Shown here: positions 36,678 through 44,631 of the stretch, one piece after another
Layout of the letters: each line of letters opens with the position of its first letter
Position numbering within the stretch: the first letter of the stretch is position 1
Assembly (NCBI GenBank): GCA_020636915.1
Contig: JACJWV010000020.1
Coordinates: forward strand, 9,417 to 73,416
Source: Nocardioides sp.
GTDB lineage: Bacteria > Actinomycetota > Actinomycetes > Propionibacteriales > Nocardioidaceae
Length of the DNA: 64,000 nucleotides
Direction: 5' to 3'
Translations under genes and position numbers: made by a program
The notes under the pieces: generated by a model
Told to the model about the DNA's origin: nothing
The model's input: the letters and a program-made list of their open reading frames with translations, nothing else
The model's database searches: none

Positions 36678-38086
36678 CGACCACGACGACGGCGACGACG
36701 GCCGCACCCGGCTCACGCAAGGAGATGGCGGCGCTCGGCAAGGCAGCCCGGGGCGTGGTCCCCCTGGAGGAGCTGGCCCGGCTGGAGCCGCCGGCCGGCC
36801 GGGACCTGGTCGCGACGCTGACGGCTCAGGCGGAGACGCGGGTCCCCGAGCTCGTGCCGGTCCGGCACTCCCGGATGGCCGCCACGCCGTTCACGTTCTT
36901 CCGCGGCGCGGCGGCACCGATGGCCGCCGACCTCGCCGGGACGGCAGACACCGGCCTGCGGGTGCAGCTGTGCGGAGATGCCCACCTGGCGAACTTCGGC
37001 ATCTACGGCTCGCCGGAGCGCAACCTCGTCTTCGACCTCAACGACTTCGACGAGACCCTGCCGGGCCCCTTCGAGTGGGACGTCAAGCGCCTGGTCACCA
37101 GTCTGGAGGTCGCGGCCCGGGCCAATGCGGTCGCGGACAAGGAGCGGCGCAGGATCCTGGTCGAGGCCGGTGCGGCGTACCGCGAGGCGATGCGCACGTT
37201 CGCCGACCAGCCGTTGCGTGAGGTCTGGTACGGCCACGTCCGGATCGACGCCGAGCTCGCGGCGGCTCGCAAGCACCTACCCCCCGACCGCTTCGCGGCC
37301 ATGGAGAAGATCCTCACCAAGGCGCGGAGCCGGGACACGGCGCAGGCCATGAAGAAGCTGACGACGGTGACCGACGGGGAGCGCCGGATCCTCAGCGACC
37401 CACCGCTCGTGGTGCCGATCGAGGAGCTGTTCCCCGACCGGACCGTCGACGAGGTGTACGACGCTCTCAGGGGCATCCTGGCCCAGTACGCCGGCACCTT
37501 GCCCTCGAATCGCCGGCACCTGCTGCACCAGTACCGCCTGGTCCAGGTGGCGCGCAAGGTGGTCGGCGTCGGCAGCGTCGGCACCCAGGCCTGGGTGCTG
37601 CTGCTGGAGTCGCGCGACGGGACCGACTGGCTGTTCCTGCAGGCCAAGGAGGCCCAGGAGTCGGTGCTCGCGCCGTACGCCGGTGCCAGCGCCCAGGACA
37701 ACCAGGGCGAGCGCGTGGTCGCCGGCCAGCTCCTCATGCAGGCCGTCAGCGACCCGTTCCTGGGCTGGCAGCGGGCCCAGCAGGCCGGCCAGGTCCAGCG
37801 CGACTACTACGTGCGCCAGCTGCGCGACTGGAAGGCCTCGCTCCCGGTCGAGCAGATGCTGCCCTCCGGCCTCGAGCTCTACGGCAAGCTCTGCGCCACG
37901 ACCCTGGCACGCGCCCACGCCCGCTCCGGCAACCGCGTCAGCATCGCGGCGTACCTCGGGAAGAGCGACCGGTTCGAGAAGGCGATCGCGGCCTTCGCCG
38001 AGGCCTATGCGGACCTCAACGACCGCGACCACGCGACCCTCGTCGCGGCGATCGCGGACGGGCGCCTGCCGGCCGCGGAGGGTTGA
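36674..38086 (+). CDS. DUF2252 protein, kinase-like fold
   Basis: A 470-residue DUF2252 protein. The conserved blocks are TPFTFFRGAAAPMAADLAG near 75-93, CGDAHLANFG near 100-109 and FDLNDFDETLPGPFEWDVKR from about 120. GDAHLxN followed by DxNDFD resembles the catalytic and metal-binding loops of aminoglycoside-phosphotransferase/protein-kinase-fold enzymes, so a small-molecule or protein phosphotransferase is plausible but unproven. A second conserved stretch is RVVAGQLLMQAVSDPFLGW. It is coupled to the YrhK gene upstream and followed 28 nt later by a hypothetical gene. Confidence 0.88.
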   Translation: MTTTTTATTAAPGSRKEMAALGKAARGVVPLEELARLEPPAGRDLVATLTAQAETRVPELVPVRHSRMAATPFTFFRGAAAPMAADLAGTADTGLRVQLCGDAHLANFGIYGSPERNLVFDLNDFDETLPGPFEWDVKRLVTSLEVAARANAVADKERRRILVEAGAAYREAMRTFADQPLREVWYGHVRIDAELAAARKHLPPDRFAAMEKILTKARSRDTAQAMKKLTTVTDGERRILSDPPLVVPIEELFPDRTVDEVYDALRGILAQYAGTLPSNRRHLLHQYRLVQVARKVVGVGSVGTQAWVLLLESRDGTDWLFLQAKEAQESVLAPYAGASAQDNQGERVVAGQLLMQAVSDPFLGWQRAQQAGQVQRDYYVRQLRDWKASLPVEQMLPSGLELYGKLCATTLARAHARSGNRVSIAAYLGKSDRFEKAIAAFAEAYADLNDRDHATLVAAIADGRLPAAEG

Positions 38087-38114
38087 GCGGGCGCCCACCG
38101 GGCACGCTCGCGGC

Positions 38115-38645
38115 ATGGCCTGGGAGGAGGAGCTCTTCGGCGTCCTCGACGACCTCGAGCAGCAGGCCGAGGCCGCGTTCGACGCCGGGCGCGACGCGGA
38201 CCTCGCCGACCGGAGCCGCAGCGCCTACCGCGAGGTCACCCTGGCCTCCCGGATGTTCGCGTCGATCGGCACCGCGCTCCGGCTCGACGTGACCGGGGTC
38301 GGCACCGTGTCCGGGGTGCTCGACCGGGTCGGCTCGGGGTGGTGCCTGCTCGGCGGCCCGGGCCAGGACTGGGTGGTGCGACTCCCGGCCGTCACCGCCG
38401 TCCACGGCGCGGCGGAGCGGTCGGTGCCCGAGGTGGCGTGGTCGCCGCTGGCCCGGCTGGGCCTGGGGTCCGCGCTGCGCCGGCTCGCCGACGCCGGCGA
38501 GCGGTGCGTCCTGCACCTGCTGGACGGCACGTCCCACGACGCGGTCCTGCGACGGATCGGAGCCGACTTCGTGGAAGTCACCGTCGGGGAGGGCCGGACG
38601 GTGCTCGTCGCCCTCGACGCGCTCGCCGCGGTGCAGTCACGCTAG
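38115..38645 (+). CDS. Hypothetical protein, conserved-looking, unknown function
   Basis: A 176-residue soluble protein not assigned to any family. It has an acidic helical N-terminus (AWEEELFGVLDDLEQQAEAA), a middle region REVTLASRMFASIGTALRLD and a beta-rich C-terminal half (VSGVLDRVGSGWCLLGGPGQ). The last is reminiscent of small barrel domains in other unannotated actinobacterial proteins. There is no signal peptide or membrane segment. CACGCT 6 nt before ATG 38115 may be a leaderless -10. It is probably co-oriented with the YrhK-DUF2252 pair; codon usage is normal for the window, supporting a real gene. Confidence 0.7.
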   Translation: MAWEEELFGVLDDLEQQAEAAFDAGRDADLADRSRSAYREVTLASRMFASIGTALRLDVTGVGTVSGVLDRVGSGWCLLGGPGQDWVVRLPAVTAVHGAAERSVPEVAWSPLARLGLGSALRRLADAGERCVLHLLDGTSHDAVLRRIGADFVEVTVGEGRTVLVALDALAAVQSR

Positions 38646-38706
38646 CTGACGGCGCTCCGGCGGTGACGGTCGGCGTCCGGCCGCACGACGCCCGCCGACG
38701 TCACGC

Positions 38707-39042
38707 TCAGGTGGCGTCGGCGTCGTACGGCGGGACCTCGCCCTCGTCGAGCGGGCGCTGGCCGCGCCGGGCGGGCCGCACCGGCTCGTCGTCGTCCTCC
38801 TCCATCGCCTCGGCGATGTGGCGCTTGACGATCTCGCGGGGGTCGAGGTCGCGGAGCTCGAGGTCGGCGTACTCGGGACCGAGCTCGGCGCGCAGCTCGT
38901 CACGTGCGTTGTCGGCCATCCGCTTGACGCGGCGGACCATCTGACCGGCCTGGCGGGCCAGCTCGGGCAGGCGGTCGGGGCCGAAGACGAGGACGGCGAC
39001 GAACGCGATGACCGCGAACTCCGGAAGGCCGACCCCGAACAC
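38707..39042 (-). CDS. tatB: Twin-arginine translocase subunit TatB
   Basis: A 111-residue protein with a short periplasmic N-terminus (MFGVGLPEF), a transmembrane helix at about 7-21 and the TatA/B hinge FGPDRLPEL. An amphipathic helix (RQAGQMVRRVKRMADNARDE) and an acidic tail follow. TatB forms the substrate-recognition complex with TatC for folded proteins. The FGPxRLPEL hinge and the glutamate-containing N-terminus fit TatB better than TatA. A GTG start at 39042 is used. It follows mrp by 12 nt on the same strand; tatC is not in the window. Confidence 0.9.
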   Translation of the reverse strand: MFGVGLPEFAVIAFVAVLVFGPDRLPELARQAGQMVRRVKRMADNARDELRAELGPEYADLELRDLDPREIVKRHIAEAMEEDDDEPVRPARRGQRPLDEGEVPPYDADAT

Positions 39043-39054
39043 GCGCGCCCCGGC

Positions 39055-40218
39055 CTAGAACTTGCTGGTCGGCGTCAACCCGAGCTGCATGCCGGCGAGC
39101 CCGCGGCCGCGTCCGGAGAGCTTCTCGGCCACCGCGGCCAGGACCCGGGCGCCCGGAGCGGTCGGGTCGGACTCGACGACCGGCTTGCCGGCGTCGCCGC
39201 CCTCGCGCAGCGACGGGTCGATCGGGATCTGGCCCAGGACGGGCACGTCGTAGCCGAAGCGCGACGAGAGCGTGGCCGCGACCCGGTCGCCGCCGCCGGC
39301 GCCGAAGATCTCGAGGCGGTGCTCGGTGCCCTCCGCGGTGCAGTGGGGGCACGGCAGGTAGCTCATGTTCTCGACGACGCCCACCACGCGCTGGTGCATC
39401 ATCGACGCCATCGTGCCGGCGCGCTCGGCGACCTCGGCCGCGGCCTCCTGCGGCGTGGTCACCACGACGACCTCCGCGCCCGGCAGGTGCTGGCCGAGCG
39501 AGATCGCGACGTCGCCGGTGCCCGGCGGCAGGTCGAGCAGCAGCACGTCGAGGTCGCCCCAGTAGACGTCGGCCAGCATCTGGACCAGCGCCCGGTCGAG
39601 CATGGGTCCGCGCCACGCGACCACCTGGTCACGTCGCGGCTTCAGCATCCCGATCGAGATGACGGACACGCCCGACGGGGTCGGCACCGGCATGATGAGG
39701 TCCTCGACCTGGGTCGGGCGCTGGTCGGCGACGCCGAGCATCGCGGGCACCGAGTGGCCGTAGATGTCCGCGTCGACCACGCCGACCTTGAGGCCCTGGG
39801 CCGCCATCGCGAGGGCGAGGTTGACGGTGACCGACGACTTGCCGACACCGCCCTTGCCGCTGGCGATCGCGAAGACCTTGGTGAGGGAGCCGGGCTGCGC
39901 GAAGGGGATCTCGCGCTGGGCCTGGCCGCCGCGCAGGACCTCCTGCAGGCCGGCGCGCTGCTCGGCGCTCATCACGCCCAGGCTGAGGTCGACGCCGGTG
40001 ATGCCGTCGACCGCGCCGACCGCGGCGGTGACGTCGCGGTTGATGGTGTCCTTCATCGGGCAGCCGGCCACCGTCAGCAGCACCGTCAGGTGCGCGACGC
40101 CGGCGTCGTCGACCTCGACGGAGTCGACCATGCCGAGCTCGGTGATCGGGCGCTTGATCTCGGGGTCGTTGACGGTCGCCAGCGCGGCGTCGACCCGCTC
40201 GAGGAGGGTGCTGCTCAT
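39055..40218 (-). CDS. mrp: Mrp/ApbC iron-sulfur cluster carrier ATPase
   Basis: A 387-residue P-loop ATPase. Residues ~3-75 are an MIP18 (DUF59) domain (ATVNDPEIKRPITELGM, TVAGCPMKDTI). The deviant Walker A ASGKGGVGKSS is at 119-129, DADIYGHSVP follows, and the PCPHC pair that holds the bridging 4Fe-4S cluster is near 276-280. It transfers iron-sulfur clusters to apoproteins. ATG 40218 is chosen; TAGACT ends 8 nt upstream and the MIP18 domain begins immediately. A much longer frame upstream is a shadow of the DUF1003 gene. Confidence 0.94.
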   Translation of the reverse strand: MSSTLLERVDAALATVNDPEIKRPITELGMVDSVEVDDAGVAHLTVLLTVAGCPMKDTINRDVTAAVGAVDGITGVDLSLGVMSAEQRAGLQEVLRGGQAQREIPFAQPGSLTKVFAIASGKGGVGKSSVTVNLALAMAAQGLKVGVVDADIYGHSVPAMLGVADQRPTQVEDLIMPVPTPSGVSVISIGMLKPRRDQVVAWRGPMLDRALVQMLADVYWGDLDVLLLDLPPGTGDVAISLGQHLPGAEVVVVTTPQEAAAEVAERAGTMASMMHQRVVGVVENMSYLPCPHCTAEGTEHRLEIFGAGGGDRVAATLSSRFGYDVPVLGQIPIDPSLREGGDAGKPVVESDPTAPGARVLAAVAEKLSGRGRGLAGMQLGLTPTSKF

Positions 40219-40226
40219 GATCGCCG

Positions 40227-40232
40227 AGTCTA
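40227..40232 (-). promoter_or_regulatory. Leaderless-type -10 box before mrp
   Basis: TAGACT on the minus strand ends 8 nt before ATG 40218; it overlaps the 3' end of the DUF1003 coding region. Confidence 0.4.
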
Positions 40233-40778
40233 CGTGGGCGCGTTCTCGGTCTCGCCGTCGCCCGGGTGAGACTGCCCACGCTCCTGCTCGCGCTCCTCGA
40301 GGTCGGCGAGCAGGCTCCGCAGCTCCGAGCGCAGGAAGTCGCGGGTCGCGACCTCGCCGACCGCCATCCGCAGCGACGCCACCTCGCGGGCGAGGAACTC
40401 CATGTCGGCGTGCGCCCGGGCGTCGGCCTGGCGGTCCTGCTCGGCGATGACCCGGTCGCGGGCCTCCTGGCGGTTCTGCGCGAGCAGGATCAGCGGGGCG
40501 GCGTACGACGCCTGGAGGCTGAGCATCAGCGTCAGGAAGATGAAGGGGTAGTCGTCGAACCGCAGGTCCGGGGGTGCCGCGATGTTCCAGCCGACCCAGA
40601 ACAGCACGAACAGGGTCATGTAGATGAGGAACTGGGCGGTGCCCATGAACCGGGCGAACTGCTCGGCGAAGACCCCGAACGTGTCGGAGTTGTACGTCGG
40701 CCGCCGGACCAGCGGGGGACGGCGCAGGTCCTTCGGGGTGTCGAGGCGGGGGCCGCGGTCGCCCATCCGGTCGCTCAT
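40230..40778 (-). CDS. DUF1003 membrane protein
   Basis: A 182-residue protein of the DUF1003 family. Two transmembrane segments (about 51-69 and 77-98, MTLFVLFWVGWNI and FIFLTLMLSLQASYAAPLIL) are followed by QNRQEARDRVIAEQDRQADA and a cytosolic coiled-coil-like tail. The ASYAAPLILLAQNRQ block is the family hallmark. Function unknown. The start overlaps the stop of the MgtE-N/CBS gene (ATGA), giving a coupled pair that is also seen next to mrp in mycobacteria (Rv1231c/Rv1232c region, from memory). Confidence 0.9.
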   Translation of the reverse strand: MSDRMGDRGPRLDTPKDLRRPPLVRRPTYNSDTFGVFAEQFARFMGTAQFLIYMTLFVLFWVGWNIAAPPDLRFDDYPFIFLTLMLSLQASYAAPLILLAQNRQEARDRVIAEQDRQADARAHADMEFLAREVASLRMAVGEVATRDFLRSELRSLLADLEEREQERGQSHPGDGETENAPT

Positions 40779-42028
40779 CCGGACGCCTGCCGGACGGCCT
40801 GGTCACGCCAGCCCTCGGGGAGCATGTGGTCGAGGAGGTCGTCGACGGTGACCGCTCCGAGGAGGTGGCCGGTGTCGTCGACGACCGGTGCGGCGACCAG
40901 GTTGTAGGTCGCCAGGTGGGCCGCGACCTCGTCGATGGTCGCCTGCGGGCGCAGGGAGGCCATCGAGTCGTCGAGGGCGCCGGCGACCAGGGTCGAGGGC
41001 GGCTCGCGCAGCAGCCGTTGGATGTGGGCGACGCCGAGGAACTTGCCGGTCGGCGGCTCGAGCGGCTGACGGCACACGTAGACGAGGGCCGCGAGCGCGG
41101 GCGTCAGCTCGGGGTTGCGGACGTGGGCCAGGGCGTCGGCGATCGTGGCGTCCGGCCCGAGGATCACCGGCTCGGGCGTCATCATGCCGCCCGCGGTCTC
41201 CTCGGCGTAGGACATCAGCCGGCGGACGTCCTCGGCCTCCTCGGGCTCCATCAGCTCGAGCAGCGCCTCGGCCGTCTCGGGCGGGAGGTCCGCGATCAGG
41301 TCCGCGGCGTCGTCGGGGGACATCTCCTCGAGGATGTCGGCCGCGCGCTCGTTGTCGAGGTGCTCGAGGATGTCGACCTGGTCCTCCTCCGGGAGCTCCT
41401 CGAGCACGTCGGCGAGCCGCTCGTCGTCCAGCGCGGCCACCACGGCCGAGCGCCGCTCGAGGGGCAGGTCGTGGATCATGTTGGCCGCGTCGGCCGGCCG
41501 CATCTCGTTGAGCGCGGCGATCAGGTGGGTGGCGCCCTGGGACTCGTCGCGGGCGGTCAGCCCCTCGACGTCGCGCCACTCCACGACGTGGGTCTGGCCG
41601 CGCCGCCGCAGGCCCTTCGCCGGTTCCTGGATCGCCACCCGGCTCAGGACCCAGTCGCGGTTGCGCGCCTGCTCCATCGCGACGTCGTAGACCGTGCCCG
41701 CGACGCCGGAGTGGGGGACCCGCACGGACCGGTCGAGCATCTGGCCCATCACCAACGTCTCGGTCGGGCGCTGCTCGAACCGCCGCATGTTGAGCAGGCC
41801 GGTCGTGTAGACGTGACCGCTGTCGATGTTGGTCACCCGGGTCATCGGCACGAAGATCCGGCGCCGGCCGAAGACCTCGGCGACCAGGCCCAGCACCCGC
41901 GGCTGGTGGACCTCCGAGCGCACCGCCGCCACGAGGTCGCGCACCTTGCCGACCTGGTCGCCCTGGGGGTCGAAGATCGGCAGCCCGACGAGACGGGCGA
42001 CGAAGACGCGGGCGGGGGTCGAGCTCAC
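40775..42028 (-). CDS. PRC-barrel/MgtE-N/CBS-domain protein without membrane domain
   Basis: A 417-residue soluble protein. The N-terminal ~160 residues contain two PRC-barrel-like stretches (VGLPIFDPQGDQVGKVRDL and ARNRDWVLSRVAIQ). Residues ~165-275 are an MgtE N-terminal superhelix (LNEMRPADAANMIHDLPLER, ALDDERLADVLEELPEED). The C-terminal part is a CBS pair (EPVILGPDATIADALAHVRN and LRPQATIDEVAAHL). The MgtE transport helices are absent, so it is more likely a Mg2+ or nucleotide sensor than a channel; DUF1003, coupled downstream, may be its membrane partner. GTG 42028 has TAGCGT 6 nt upstream. Confidence 0.9.
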   Translation of the reverse strand: MSSTPARVFVARLVGLPIFDPQGDQVGKVRDLVAAVRSEVHQPRVLGLVAEVFGRRRIFVPMTRVTNIDSGHVYTTGLLNMRRFEQRPTETLVMGQMLDRSVRVPHSGVAGTVYDVAMEQARNRDWVLSRVAIQEPAKGLRRRGQTHVVEWRDVEGLTARDESQGATHLIAALNEMRPADAANMIHDLPLERRSAVVAALDDERLADVLEELPEEDQVDILEHLDNERAADILEEMSPDDAADLIADLPPETAEALLELMEPEEAEDVRRLMSYAEETAGGMMTPEPVILGPDATIADALAHVRNPELTPALAALVYVCRQPLEPPTGKFLGVAHIQRLLREPPSTLVAGALDDSMASLRPQATIDEVAAHLATYNLVAAPVVDDTGHLLGAVTVDDLLDHMLPEGWRDQAVRQASG

Positions 42029-42034
42029 GTGCCA

Positions 42035-42040
42035 ACGCTA
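42035..42040 (-). promoter_or_regulatory. Leaderless-type -10 box before the MgtE-N/CBS gene
   Basis: TAGCGT on the minus strand ends 6 nt before GTG 42028. Confidence 0.45.
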
Positions 42041-42117
42041 CCGGCCGGGGGACCCCGCGGCCCGCTGCCGTGCCGTCCCCCGTGCCGGCGTCGGTCGGTC
42101 GGGCCGGGGGCCGACGG

Positions 42118-42123
42118 TAGGGT
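42118..42123 (+). promoter_or_regulatory. Leaderless-type -10 box before the sulfotransferase-like gene
   Basis: TAGGGT ends 6 nt before ATG 42130. Confidence 0.5.
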
Positions 42124-42129
42124 GCGGCC

Positions 42130-43254
42130 ATGTCCGGGCCGGCGGGGGAGATCTACCTCCACGTCGGCATGCCCAAGACCGGGACGACCTACCTGCAGTC
42201 GGTCTTCTCGGACTCCCACGAGGAGCTCGAGCGCCAGGGCCTGGTGCTGGAGCCGCTCCGGCGCCGGGAGACCTTCTGGCTCTCGCTCGCGGTGCGCGAG
42301 GACCTCGACGAGCGGCACCCGCCCGCCGCGTTCGGCATCGTCGACCGGTTCGCCACGCAGGTCGCGGCGACCACCGCGTCCCGCGTCCTGGTGTCGGAGG
42401 AGCAGCTCGGGGCGGCGACCCAGCCACAGCTGGACCGGCTGGTCGACGCCTGCGGGGACCGGGAGGTCCACCTGGTGCTGACGGTCCGGTCGCTCGCGCG
42501 GCTGCTGCCGTCGACCTGGCAGCAACGGGTGCAGCAGGGCAGCGAGGCGCCGGACCTCGACGAGTTCCTGGACGCGATCGCGAGCCGCCGCGGTCCGCTG
42601 GCCGAGCGCTGGTGGTTCGAGCGCGGGGTGGAGGCCGTCGTCGACCGCTGGTCGACCCGGATCCCCGTGGAGCGGATCCACGTCGTGACGGTGCCGCGCG
42701 GGCCCTCCGACGTGCTGCTCGGACGCTGGTGCGCGGTGCTCGGCGTCGATCCCGCCCGGTTGTCGACCGGGACGGCGCGCCCGAACACCTCGCTCGGCCG
42801 GGTCCAGGCCGAGGTGCTGCGCCGGGTCGGCGAGCAGGTGCCGCCCGAGCTGATGAACCGCCACGACTACGTGCCCATCGGCAAGATGTGGCTGGGGCAG
42901 CGGCACCTCGGCGCCCAGTCCGGCGCCGCCCCCCGGATGCCGGAGCGGCTGCGGCGCTGGTGCGAGGAGGAGGCGGAGCGCACCATCGCGCTGCTGCGCG
43001 AGCGCGGCGTCCGGGTCTCCGGAGACCTCGAGGACCTGCGGCCCGACGACGGCGCCTTCGACGCCGGGACACCGCCGGACCCCGAGGAGCTGGTCGATGC
43101 GGCCGTCCGGGCGCTGGCGTCGATCGCGCTCGAGCGCCTCGAGGAGCGGCAGGCCCGGGCCCACCAGCCGACGGTCCCCCACGTGCCGGTCCACCGACGG
43201 CTTCGCCATCGTCTGGGCAGACGACTGGGCGGACGCCTGCGGCGCCGGCGCTGA
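42130..43254 (+). CDS. Sulfotransferase-like protein
   Basis: A 374-residue protein with a P-loop PAPS-binding motif LHVGMPKTGTTYLQ at 10-23. A second conserved block, VHLVLTVRSLARLLPSTWQQ near 115-135, would hold the 3'-phosphate-binding Arg/Ser region. This matches the sulfotransferase superfamily, which moves sulfate from PAPS to hydroxyls of sugars, lipids or small molecules. The C-terminus is basic and Arg/His-rich and looks disordered. No signal peptide is present. The acceptor cannot be told, and it stands alone as a transcription unit. Confidence 0.82.
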   Translation: MSGPAGEIYLHVGMPKTGTTYLQSVFSDSHEELERQGLVLEPLRRRETFWLSLAVREDLDERHPPAAFGIVDRFATQVAATTASRVLVSEEQLGAATQPQLDRLVDACGDREVHLVLTVRSLARLLPSTWQQRVQQGSEAPDLDEFLDAIASRRGPLAERWWFERGVEAVVDRWSTRIPVERIHVVTVPRGPSDVLLGRWCAVLGVDPARLSTGTARPNTSLGRVQAEVLRRVGEQVPPELMNRHDYVPIGKMWLGQRHLGAQSGAAPRMPERLRRWCEEEAERTIALLRERGVRVSGDLEDLRPDDGAFDAGTPPDPEELVDAAVRALASIALERLEERQARAHQPTVPHVPVHRRLRHRLGRRLGGRLRRRR

Positions 43255-43296
43255 GCGGTGCGGCATCTCACATGGGCGTGGGTGCCGGGAGCCAGT

Positions 43297-43316
43297 AGGT
43301 TACCGAACGGTTACCT
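43297..43316. promoter_or_regulatory. 20-bp near-palindromic operator candidate upstream of the acyl-CoA dehydrogenase gene
   Basis: AGGTTACCGAACGGTTACCT is palindromic at 16 of 20 positions and also contains a direct GGTTACC repeat 11 bp apart. The form is typical of TetR-family operators of fatty-acid catabolism genes, but no regulator is adjacent. Confidence 0.45.
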
Positions 43317-43340
43317 GTACTCCCGATGGAAGGACGCTCG

Positions 43341-44546
43341 ATGAGTCGCCTGTGCGAGACCGACGGACTGACCGAGGACCAGACCGAGATCCTCAAGGCC
43401 GTGCGGACGTTCGTCGACGAGAAGATCCTGCCGGTCGCGACCGAGCTCGAGCACGCCGACGAGTACCCCCAGGAGATCGTCGACGGGCTGAAGGAGCTGG
43501 GGATCTTCGGGCTGATGATCCCCGAGGAGTACGACGGCCTGGGCGAGTCGTTGCTGACCTACGCGCTGTGCGTGGAGGAGATCGCGCGGGGCTGGATGAG
43601 CGTCTCGGGCGTGATCAACACCCACTTCATCGTGGCCTACATGATCATGCAGCACGGCACCGAGGAGCAGAAGCGCAAGTACCTCCCGGCGATGGCGGCC
43701 GGCGAGGTCCGCGGCTCGTTCTCGATGTCGGAGCCGGGTCTGGGCTCGGACGTCGCGGCGATCAAGACCAAGGCCGTGCGCGACGGTGACGAGTACGTCA
43801 TCGACGGCCAGAAGATGTGGCTGACCAACGGCGGGTCCTCGACCCTGATCGCGCTGCTGGTGCGCACCGACGAGGGCGTGGACGAGTCGGCGTCGGTCTA
43901 CAAGAAGATGTCGACGATCCTGGTGGAGAAGCCGACCGGGTTCGGCGAGGTCGCACCGGGCCTGACCATCCCGGGCAAGATCGACAAGATGGGCTACAAG
44001 GGCGTCGACACCACCGAGGCGGTCTTCGAGGGTCACCGGGTCCCGGCCGAGCAGGTCCTGGGCGGGGAGACCGGCAAGGGCTTCTACCAGATGATGGACG
44101 GCGTCGAGGTCGGCCGGGTCAACGTCGCCGCCCGGGCGTGCGGGATCGCACTGCGGTCCTTCGAGCTCGCGATCGCCTACGCCCAGCAGCGCGAGACCTT
44201 CGGCAAGCCGATCGCCGACCACCAGGCGATCATGTTCCGCCTCGCGGAGATGGCGACCAAGGTCGAGGCCGCGCACGCGATGATGGTCCGCGCCGCCCGC
44301 CAGAAGGACAAGGGCGAGCGCAACGACGTCGAGGCCGGGATGGCCAAGATGCTCGCCGCGGAGTACTGCAACGAGGTCGTGCAGGACTCCTTCCGCATCC
44401 ACGGCGGCTACGGCTACTCCAAGGAGTACGAGATCGAGCGGCTCTACCGCGAGGCCGCCTTCATGCTCATCGGCGAGGGCACCAGCGACATCCAGAAGAT
44501 GATCATCGGTCGCGCGCTGCTCAAGGACTACAAGCTGCGGGGCTGA
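43341..44546 (+). CDS. Acyl-CoA dehydrogenase
   Basis: A 401-residue flavoenzyme that would oxidise acyl-CoA to enoyl-CoA. Family motifs are GSFSMSEPGLGSDVAAIKT for FAD and substrate binding, DGQKMWLTNGG, AYAQQRETFGKPIADHQAI, the RIHGGYGYSKEYEIERLYRE segment, and IGEGTSDIQK with candidate catalytic Glu379. ATG 43341 is preferred: GGAAGG lies 7 nt upstream, whereas ATG 43326 has no clear ribosome-binding site. The gene starts just downstream of the palindromic operator candidate. Substrate chain length is unknown. A MaoC-type hydratase gene lies 1.4 kb downstream and could act on the product. Confidence 0.93.
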   Translation: MSRLCETDGLTEDQTEILKAVRTFVDEKILPVATELEHADEYPQEIVDGLKELGIFGLMIPEEYDGLGESLLTYALCVEEIARGWMSVSGVINTHFIVAYMIMQHGTEEQKRKYLPAMAAGEVRGSFSMSEPGLGSDVAAIKTKAVRDGDEYVIDGQKMWLTNGGSSTLIALLVRTDEGVDESASVYKKMSTILVEKPTGFGEVAPGLTIPGKIDKMGYKGVDTTEAVFEGHRVPAEQVLGGETGKGFYQMMDGVEVGRVNVAARACGIALRSFELAIAYAQQRETFGKPIADHQAIMFRLAEMATKVEAAHAMMVRAARQKDKGERNDVEAGMAKMLAAEYCNEVVQDSFRIHGGYGYSKEYEIERLYREAAFMLIGEGTSDIQKMIIGRALLKDYKLRG

Positions 44547-44588
44547 CCCGCGGCAGCGAACGCGCTGCGGCGAATGAGTCCTGTGTGA

Positions 44589-44613
44589 CAGGAGTGACGT
44601 TACAGTACTCCTG
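44589..44613. promoter_or_regulatory. Inverted repeat upstream of the EEP hydrolase gene
   Basis: CAGGAGT (44589-44595) and ACTCCTG (44607-44613) form 7-bp arms 11 nt apart. The interior GTTAC-A-GTACTCC resembles GTTACC-T-GTACTCC just upstream of the acyl-CoA dehydrogenase gene, so a common regulator is possible. Confidence 0.4.
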
Positions 44614-44631
44614 ATCACCAGGAGGTTCCCC

